Shown here: positions 1 through 4,603 of the stretch, in pieces | How the letters are laid out: the number at the start of each line of letters is the position of its first letter | Numbering within the stretch: the first letter of the stretch is position 1 | Assembly: GCA_001717015.1 (NCBI GenBank) | Contig: MAGV01000081.1 | Coordinates: forward strand, 17,169 to 23,441 | Length of the DNA: 6,273 bases | Reading direction: 5' to 3' | Origin: Candidatus Methanosuratincola petrocarbonis (ex Vanwonterghem et al. 2016) | GTDB lineage: Archaea; Thermoproteota; Methanomethylicia; Methanomethylicales; Methanomethylicaceae | Made by a program: the position numbers and the translations under genes | The notes under the pieces: model-generated | Seen by the model: the letters and a program-made list of their open reading frames with translations, nothing else | Database searches by the model: none | What the model was told of the DNA's origin: nothing

Positions 1-1258
1 TCTTCGGCAGCTTCCTCTTGTGGTTGCAGACTTTTGCGGCTTCAAGGTTGGCCATCGTGGCATGGTATTTCTTTACAAAAGCAGGGTCGTCCCTGTCGAC
101 CTCCGCCTTCTCAAGATAGGCCTTTGTCGTCGTTGATGCATGGTATGTCCTGAAGACCTTGGCGGTAAGCCCGGGCATAATCTCCGCCAAGTAAGCATTG
201 ACCTTCTGCGATCTCACGCCGTTGAACACTGTTTCCTTCCCTTCCTCGATGAATTCCTTGAGATTCTGGATTACTATCGGGGGAGGCTTGATTGTGCTTA
301 TCCACCTGACCGAGTCCTTACCCAGGAAATCGAAGGTAACTTCCCCCTTCTCTTCGTCTATGCTGATGTGCTCTGGCCTCAGGGTCGTTGCACCCACCGT
401 GTCGGCCTCGTCCTCGTCCTTCTCGTCCCCGACCCTCATCTTGAGGACATCGATCAGGTAGCAGACTGTCGCAACCTTCCTCTGGAGGGGATCCTGCGAC
501 TCCAGCCCGGTCATTATGTGATCCCTCACCTCCTTGATTTTTCCTTCAAGCTCCCATGCCTTGTTGAACTTCTCGATGTCCCTGACCTGCTTGATGTATG
601 CGGTGTCGGAGAGCCAGACATACTTCATCTTATCCCTCAGCTTGTCCTTCCACCTCGCTACCCAGAGTGAGCCAGGGTCGAAGATCACGCCCCCCCACCT
701 TCCCCCGCCTGGAGGCTGTGGGACAGGGGCGTCTGGGGAGAGGTTTAGTGTAACGTCCTCTGGCTTAACGCCGGGCTTCCATCTCCCGCGCATCGGGTGA
801 TCCCCTCTCCCCATGAAGATCGAGGCGGGCTCAACCATGTAGTTGCTGATCTCCATGGGCATGCCGTTGACATAGGCAAAGCCGTACTTCTGCCTGTTCT
901 CTTCCCTGATCCTCTTACGCTCGGCTGCCAGCGCCTTCTTTTCTTCTTTGGTCATGGCCTCCTTCTTAGCCTTCTCCTCTGAGATCCATGCAATTATTTC
1001 CGAGAAATCGAAATCCTCTGGCTTCACCCTCCCCTTGATTCCTAGGGCCTTCCCGAAATCATGGAAGAAATTCCTGATGAACACCTTGTCAGTAGCGTAC
1101 TCGGTCCCGAGCTTCTTGACCCAGGCGACGGCCATCTCCTCCTGGTCCTTGTCCAGCGCGATCTCTTGCCCCCTGAAGCGTATCTTGAACCCAACGGGCT
1201 TGTACACCGGTATGAGCACTCCGCTGTGTACAAGGCTCTTGACCTCTATTTTCTCCAA
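1..1258 (-). CDS. DNA topoisomerase IB, eukaryotic type (partial; C-terminus beyond left edge)
   Basis: This enzyme nicks one DNA strand through a 3'-phosphotyrosine link, lets the duplex swivel and reseals it, relaxing positive and negative supercoils without ATP. The visible 419 residues align by eye with the eukaryotic Top1 core. Residues 60-68 resemble the core's FRKNFFKDW stretch, residues 148-155 match its F-RGRG-HP motif, and residues 166-183 match its PEDI...VP-PP segment. Four of the five catalytic residues can be placed: R275 (in KMRVGDEKDEDEADT), K314 (in FLGKDSVRW), R370 (in TAKVFRTYHAS) and H413 (in VCNHKRKLPK), corresponding to human R488, K532, R590 and H632. The catalytic tyrosine lies beyond the window. 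The frame opens after a stop near 1277. TTG at 1258 is chosen because it precedes the conserved start of the core (HSGVLIPVYKP) and no ATG is suitably placed; the long charged N-terminal tail of eukaryotic enzymes is absent. It is transcribed divergently from the SMC operon. The family call is very secure; the start codon is less so. Confidence 0.95.
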   Translation of the reverse strand, partial: MEKIEVKSLVHSGVLIPVYKPVGFKIRFRGQEIALDKDQEEMAVAWVKKLGTEYATDKVFIRNFFHDFGKALGIKGRVKPEDFDFSEIIAWISEEKAKKEAMTKEEKKALAAERKRIREENRQKYGFAYVNGMPMEISNYMVEPASIFMGRGDHPMRGRWKPGVKPEDVTLNLSPDAPVPQPPGGGRWGGVIFDPGSLWVARWKDKLRDKMKYVWLSDTAYIKQVRDIEKFNKAWELEGKIKEVRDHIMTGLESQDPLQRKVATVCYLIDVLKMRVGDEKDEDEADTVGATTLRPEHISIDEEKGEVTFDFLGKDSVRWISTIKPPPIVIQNLKEFIEEGKETVFNGVRSQKVNAYLAEIMPGLTAKVFRTYHASTTTKAYLEKAEVDRDDPAFVKKYHATMANLEAAKVCNHKRKLPK

Positions 1259-1275
1259 TGACCATCGCCTATGCT

Positions 1276-1304
1276 TTTAAATGATTATTGAAAATATTCA
1301 TAAG
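1276..1304 (-). promoter_or_regulatory. Candidate archaeal promoter for topoisomerase IB
   Basis: Upstream of the TTG start on the minus strand there are two TATA-like elements. CTTATGAA (1304 down to 1297) follows a purine-rich AAAAAAG stretch that could serve as a BRE. TTTAAAA (1282 down to 1276) is closer to the gene. Archaeal TATA boxes usually centre about 26 bases before the transcription start, so the first would give a leader of about 15 bases and the second an essentially leaderless message. The short leader holds AGGCGATGG, only a weak match to a ribosome-binding site. Which box is used cannot be decided from sequence. Confidence 0.35.
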
Positions 1305-1385
1305 CTTTTTTCTGAACAATGCGTTTTATGCGAAAAAGAGGCACTTGCTTACGGCAAATGATCTGACCCGCCCCCAACGAAGTCA

Positions 1386-1393
1386 ATATAAAT
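1386..1393 (+). promoter_or_regulatory. Candidate distal TATA box for the SMC operon
   Basis: ATATAAAT lies in the divergent intergenic region and is the best match to a TATA consensus on the plus strand. Transcription starting about 25 bases downstream would give a leader of about 60 bases to the SMC start. That leader would contain a CTCCT/AGGAG inverted repeat (1410-1414 with 1423-1427) and the hairpin at 1451-1463. This is seen only as a motif; a competing box lies at 1431-1438. Confidence 0.4.
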
Positions 1394-1430
1394 GACTGCC
1401 CGTTATCGACTCCTGAAGGGAAAGGAGAGG

Positions 1431-1438
1431 TTTATTAA
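1431..1438 (+). promoter_or_regulatory. Candidate proximal TATA box for the SMC operon
   Basis: TTTATTAA follows the purine-rich stretch AAAGGAGAGG, which could act as a BRE. At the usual archaeal spacing transcription would begin near 1460, giving a leader of about 14 bases that still includes the GGTGA ribosome-binding site at 1465-1469. The spacing fits the SMC start at 1475 well. It may be used together with, or instead of, the box at 1386-1393. Confidence 0.4.
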
Positions 1439-1450
1439 GCATAAAATGGA

Positions 1451-1463
1451 AGGGGAAGCCCCT
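1451..1463 (+). repeat. Small perfect inverted repeat before the SMC gene
   Basis: AGGGG (1451-1455) and CCCCT (1459-1463) flank a three-base AAG loop. The hairpin would sit directly before the ribosome-binding site if transcription starts at the distal promoter. A stem this short can arise by chance, and a regulatory role is only a possibility. Confidence 0.3.
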
Positions 1464-1464
1464 C

Positions 1465-1469
1465 GGTGA
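1465..1469 (+). promoter_or_regulatory. Ribosome-binding site deciding the SMC start
   Basis: GGTGA is part of the archaeal consensus GGAGGTGATC and ends five bases before the ATG at 1475. It overlaps the alternative GTG start at 1466, which has only GGGGAAG upstream of it. This is the reason for preferring ATG 1475 over GTG 1466. Confidence 0.5.
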
Positions 1470-1474
1470 ATCCA

Positions 1475-3226
1475 ATGGCCAGGCTTACGCTGTCTGAGGT
1501 GATCCTAGAGAACTTCATGTCGTATGAGTACGCTAGGGTGCAGCTTAACCGGGGGCTCAACCTAATATCCGGCCCGAACGGTGCCGGCAAGTCTTCGATC
1601 CTGCTGGCAATTTCTGTGGCGACCGGCCAGAGCTATACCGAGCGGTCCAGGAAGCTCTCTGATCTGATAAGGAGGGGGAAGGAAACTGCCCGTGTTACGC
1701 TCGTCCTCAACAACACCGCTGTGGACGGGAAGCGGCCTGTGCCGATCATCAACAGCGACCTGATAACCGTCTCAAGGTATCTCAAGAAGGACGGGACTTA
1801 CTGGTTCGAAATCAACTCCAAAGAGGCGAGCAAGTTCGACGTGAACCGGCTCTTCAAGAGCGTCGGCATGAACCCTGACAACATGCTGATAATAATGCAC
1901 CAGAACATGATAGAGGAGTTCGCAATAACATCGCCTGAGGAGAAGCTCCGGATGGTCGAAGAGGCTGTTGGCTTCCTTCCTTACCGCAATGCCATATTCG
2001 ATGCCGAGGAGAAGCTGAGCCGCATACTGGGTGAGGAGGAGGCGACAACTCAGCTCCTGAGCAGCGCTGAGCAGACGCTCGCGTACTGGAAGGATCTTAA
2101 CGACCGTCACGAGGAGAAGAAGCGCCTCTTAGAGAGGAAGTCCTACTTGGAAAGGGAGATGGTCTGGGCTCAGGTCATAAAGAACGAGAAAGCCGTAGCC
2201 TCTATCGAAGAGCGGATGCGGCTCAAGTCAGCCCAGCTTGAGGATTTGAGGAGGGGGATCGCTGAGAAGAAGGCAGCTGCGGAGCAGCTTTGGTCCGATT
2301 ACCTGGCCGAAAAAGAGCGGCTGAGGGCCCTCATCTCGGCCCCTGAAAAGCTCAAGGAGAGGGGCATTTCCGACGAAAGGCTGGACTCGATAGTCAGATC
2401 CTATGTCGATGCCCGTGTAGAGGAGGCTGTGATGCGTTACCGCGCCGGCGAGTTGGATCGGGAGATCGGCGATCTGAAATCGGGTCTGGAAGAGGCGAAG
2501 GTGATGCTTGGGGAGGCGCTGCGTGGAGCAAAAGGCGCTGGAGATCGCATTCAGACTACGCGGACGCTGATGGAGATCTCGGACGAGATCAGGTATGTTA
2601 ATGCCCACCTCCTTTCGCTTGGCGACGTGCCGGAGGATGCCCCGTCTATGTTCGAGGCATACAAGAAGACATACCAAGAGCTGAAGCAGAAGGCAGCTGT
2701 CGTCGGGGAGAACAGGAAGCACCTGATCGAGGAGATAGCTGAGAGGAAGCGGATCTGGAGGGAAGTCCTCGAGAGGCTTGTCGCTGAGATAACCCCAATA
2801 TACAGGGACGTGCTGAGCAGAGTTGGGGGGACGGGCGAGATACGCCTCTCCAACATGGACGACCCCGAGAAGGCCGGGATCGAGGTGACTGTTGGTTTCA
2901 GGGGCGCCTCCCCGGTCCTGCTTGATGCATACGCGCAGAGCGGGGGAGAGCGCGCAGTGGCGACGATGGCTTTCCTGCTTGCCCTGCAGCACCAGCTGAA
3001 GTCTCCTGTCAGGGCTGTGGACGAGTTCGATGTGCACATGGATCCCTTCAACAGGGAAGCGATGATGCGGATGCTATTCTCGTTCATGAACGAGAACTCG
3101 GACGTCCAGTTCATTGTGATCACCCCGAGCCAGCTCAGCGCGGTGGGTGACTTTGCTAACATAATCTTTGTCCAGAACGTCCATGGCAAGTCGGAGGTGG
3201 CGAGGGCTGCCGCAGCAAGGGCGTAG
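1475..3226 (+). CDS. Short SMC-type ATPase of the Smc5/Smc6 kind
   Basis: This is an ABC-type SMC ATPase expected to bind DNA with the kleisin and kite proteins encoded just downstream. In the 583-residue product, Walker A is GPNGAGKSS (residues 33-41), the Q-loop is MHQNMIEEF (around Q143), the signature is SGGERAV (489-495), Walker B is VRAVDEFD with D516/E517, and the D-loop is HMDPFNR. The tail has ITPSQ in place of the usual H-loop histidine. DEFDVxMD, ITP(K/Q) and the early coiled-coil pattern EMxWAxVxxxEK (residues 228-239) are what Smc6 and Smc5 carry, as opposed to Smc1-4 or Rad50. The arms are short: roughly residues 175-287 and 305-437, joined by a small turn. No globular hinge of the usual 150-200 residues is visible, and there is no cysteine, so no zinc hook. 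Ordinary SMCs are about 1,150 residues. An alternative GTG start at 1466 adds three residues. The 3' end overlaps the next gene by 44 bases. The SMC ATPase call is certain; the Smc5/6 affinity is likely; a Rad50- or coalescin-like relative is the alternative. Confidence 0.9.
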   Translation: MARLTLSEVILENFMSYEYARVQLNRGLNLISGPNGAGKSSILLAISVATGQSYTERSRKLSDLIRRGKETARVTLVLNNTAVDGKRPVPIINSDLITVSRYLKKDGTYWFEINSKEASKFDVNRLFKSVGMNPDNMLIIMHQNMIEEFAITSPEEKLRMVEEAVGFLPYRNAIFDAEEKLSRILGEEEATTQLLSSAEQTLAYWKDLNDRHEEKKRLLERKSYLEREMVWAQVIKNEKAVASIEERMRLKSAQLEDLRRGIAEKKAAAEQLWSDYLAEKERLRALISAPEKLKERGISDERLDSIVRSYVDARVEEAVMRYRAGELDREIGDLKSGLEEAKVMLGEALRGAKGAGDRIQTTRTLMEISDEIRYVNAHLLSLGDVPEDAPSMFEAYKKTYQELKQKAAVVGENRKHLIEEIAERKRIWREVLERLVAEITPIYRDVLSRVGGTGEIRLSNMDDPEKAGIEVTVGFRGASPVLLDAYAQSGGERAVATMAFLLALQHQLKSPVRAVDEFDVHMDPFNREAMMRMLFSFMNENSDVQFIVITPSQLSAVGDFANIIFVQNVHGKSEVARAAAARA

Positions 3227-4016
3227 CGAGGAATACTACGAGGAGCTGGCAAGGATAATCAACCTATGCCAGAGCATAAGCACAAAGAGCGACGATCCTT
3301 TCCTTGTAGACATCCCCCAGAAGCTGACAATCCTGAAGCGACTTCTCCCAAAATGGAAGCTAATCGACGACCTGCTCATGGATGCAGAGGCTATAAGGGA
3401 GCTCTCGCTCATGGTTAAGCTGCAGAGCGACTGGGTCAAGCGCCGGGCCTCGGGGCTTTTCATCGATCCCTTCCTGGTCGAAGTGAAGATCAAGCTGCTC
3501 AGCAAGGAAGCCCTAGCATACTCTGTACTCTCGTCCTGGCACCCTCTCGTCGCAATGGATCAGCTCACCCCGGAGCGCCTCGAGGATGCGCTGGATTACT
3601 GGAACTCCATCCTGCCGATCTCCCAGCGTGTCAAGGAGGAATCTCCCGATCAGACCGCCTCGGACAGGACGGTTGACATAGCAGAGCTCGTGAGGCTTAG
3701 GTTCATCTCAGAGCGTGCGTTCAACGAGGATATCCAGAAGATGCGGTCGAGGTTGATAGAGTCAGCAAAGGAAGGCCCCATAGACTACTGGGAGTTCGTT
3801 CTCGGTCCCACATATGAGGAGACCGTCATGAATGCCTATCGCCTTTCTTTTTTGGTCTCAAAGGGCTTGGCCAACCTCATAATAAACCCCATTGAGGAGA
3901 CAATCCTGGTCGAGCCTGCAGAGGGCGTAGAGAACAGGCGGGGAGGCCGTTCTGTGGCCATCAACATAAGCTACGAAAAATGGAGAAACATGATCAAGGA
4001 GGCGGAAAAAGCATGA
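3183..4016 (+). CDS. Nse4-like kleisin subunit
   Basis: Kleisins bridge the head of one SMC and the neck of its partner and carry kite proteins in their middle. This 277-residue protein resembles the Smc5/6 kleisin Nse4 at both ends. At the C-terminus, PIDYWEFVLGP (199-209) followed by YEETVMNAYRLSFLVSKG (211-228) matches the Nse4 pattern FEFVxDP...TVENxFxLSFLxxDG. The tail GGRSVAINISYEKWRNMI (254-271) matches the closing NRQ-V-S-D-x-W-x-x-LI of that winged helix. Near the N-terminus, LLMDAEAIRELSLMVKLQSD (64-83) resembles the Nse4 helix with EAxLDxxxLVxxSD. A charged low-complexity stretch around 150-165 could be the linker that binds the kite protein. The gene overlaps the SMC gene by 44 bases and shares an ATGA overlap with the next, so the three are co-translated. 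The start is uncertain: ATG 3183 has no clear ribosome-binding site, TTG 3168 is possible, and CTG 3207 has a perfect GGAGGTG seven bases before it. The similarity was judged by eye. Confidence 0.82.
   Translation: MASRRWRGLPQQGRSEEYYEELARIINLCQSISTKSDDPFLVDIPQKLTILKRLLPKWKLIDDLLMDAEAIRELSLMVKLQSDWVKRRASGLFIDPFLVEVKIKLLSKEALAYSVLSSWHPLVAMDQLTPERLEDALDYWNSILPISQRVKEESPDQTASDRTVDIAELVRLRFISERAFNEDIQKMRSRLIESAKEGPIDYWEFVLGPTYEETVMNAYRLSFLVSKGLANLIINPIEETILVEPAEGVENRRGGRSVAINISYEKWRNMIKEAEKA
3193..3199 (+). promoter_or_regulatory. Strong ribosome-binding sequence inside the SMC gene end
   Basis: GGAGGTG is a full-strength archaeal Shine-Dalgarno sequence located within the last 12 codons of the SMC gene. 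It lies downstream of the ATG at 3183 and seven bases before an in-frame CTG at 3207. It may drive kleisin translation from CTG, or may simply reflect the codons for Ser-Glu-Val. No other ATG, GTG or TTG in the kleisin frame occurs nearby downstream. Confidence 0.35.
3996..4002 (+). promoter_or_regulatory. Ribosome-binding site for the kite gene
   Basis: AAGGAGG ends ten bases before the ATG at 4013. It supports that start over the in-frame upstream ATG at 3980, which would add 11 residues and has no comparable site. Confidence 0.65.
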
Positions 4017-4603
4017 GCGAAGACGCGTCCCTGTCCAAAAAGATAAGGAAGGCAGCCCAGCTCATCATGTACCAGCACCACCGCCTTCCTGGCGTCAAGG
4101 GATACGAGCTCAAGAAGTACATTGGAAAGGATTTCATGAAGGTTGTCTCGCTGCTCCAGAGGAAGCTCGACGATCTAGGGCTTGAGGTGAAGATAGTGTA
4201 TTCTGATGGACTCGACCACCCGAACCCAACAGAAGAAGAGCTGGAGCAGGCAAGGTTCTATGTGATCTCTAAGGCGCCTCTGCAGATGGGGGACGCTTCG
4301 CTTTCGGGGTGGAGGATCGACACCCTTGCCGTATTCGCCGCAACTGTGGCGTACCTGACATCCAAGCAGGGGAGGGCGCCCAGGCGCGATGTCGAGGAGC
4401 TGCTTCAGGAGAAGTTCCCGGACTGGAAGATCGACCAAGACCTCAACCGGTTCATCAGGAGGGGCTATCTTGATGAGGACCAGAACGGCGTGCTATTCGT
4501 AGGGTGGAGGACGAGGGTTGAGATCGACAGGAAGCGCCTGCTCGACATGATTGCAGGCTCTTCCCCAGAGAGGGTAAGTCTCGAACCCGAATCCAACGAC
4601 TAG
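4013..4603 (+). CDS. Nse3/MAGE-like kite protein (tandem winged helix)
   Basis: Kite proteins (ScpB, MukE, Nse1, Nse3) dimerise, bind the middle of the kleisin and contact DNA. This 196-residue protein is laid out as two winged-helix units. The first, about residues 9-88, is helical up to KLDDLGLEVKIV and closes with the strand RFYVISK (81-87). The second is about residues 100-180. Within it, TLAVFAATVAYLTSKQGRAPRRDVEELL (104-131) followed by LNRFIRRGYLDE (144-155), LFVGWRTRVEI (161-171) and RKRLLDMIAG (173-182) follows the MAGE pattern of LxxVLxxIFxxGxxxxExxxWexL, LVxxKYLEY, FLWGPRAxxE and KVLxFxAK. No RING finger is present, unlike Nse1. ATG 4013 overlaps the kleisin stop as ATGA and has AAGGAGG upstream. 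The polar tail (183-196) is probably disordered. Tandem winged helix and kite role by context are likely; specific kinship to Nse3 is less certain, with ScpB-like or unrelated winged-helix protein as alternatives. Confidence 0.75.
   Translation: MSEDASLSKKIRKAAQLIMYQHHRLPGVKGYELKKYIGKDFMKVVSLLQRKLDDLGLEVKIVYSDGLDHPNPTEEELEQARFYVISKAPLQMGDASLSGWRIDTLAVFAATVAYLTSKQGRAPRRDVEELLQEKFPDWKIDQDLNRFIRRGYLDEDQNGVLFVGWRTRVEIDRKRLLDMIAGSSPERVSLEPESND
4600..4603. other. Overlapping convergent stop codons (CTAG)
   Basis: The palindrome CTAG provides TAG for the plus-strand kite gene (4601-4603) and TAG for the minus-strand helicase (4602 down to 4600). There is no spacer and no T-run nearby, so any terminator for either transcript must lie inside the opposing gene, and the two messages probably overlap at their 3' ends. 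Confidence 0.9.

Noticed and set aside
140..1280. Several plus-strand open frames over the topoisomerase region
   Set aside because: The minus strand encodes an unmistakable topoisomerase IB with catalytic residues in order, so these are shadows.
1446..1469. Seven-codon mini-frame before the SMC gene
   Set aside because: Too short to support as a gene; it overlaps the probable transcription start. Kept only as part of a low-interest leader observation.
1259..1474. RNA gene or riboswitch in the intergenic region
   Set aside because: No tRNA-like or other long paired structure was found; only short hairpins and AT-rich promoter-like sequence.
1475..3226. Rad50 identity for the SMC-like ATPase
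   Set aside because: There is no CxxC zinc hook or any cysteine, no Mre11 gene nearby, and Walker B and tail motifs (DEFDVHMD, ITPSQ) fit Smc5/6 better.
2228..3252. Two minus-strand open frames (269 and 233 codons) opposite the SMC gene
   Set aside because: They lie antisense to the conserved ATPase head and arms, show no domain and have no promoter or ribosome-binding support.
3183..4603. Standard ScpA and ScpB assignment for the two small genes
   Set aside because: The kleisin lacks the ScpA N-terminal GPLDLLL-type motif and its C-terminus fits the Nse4 pattern; the kite's second winged helix fits MAGE better. ScpB-like kinship of the kite remains an open alternative.
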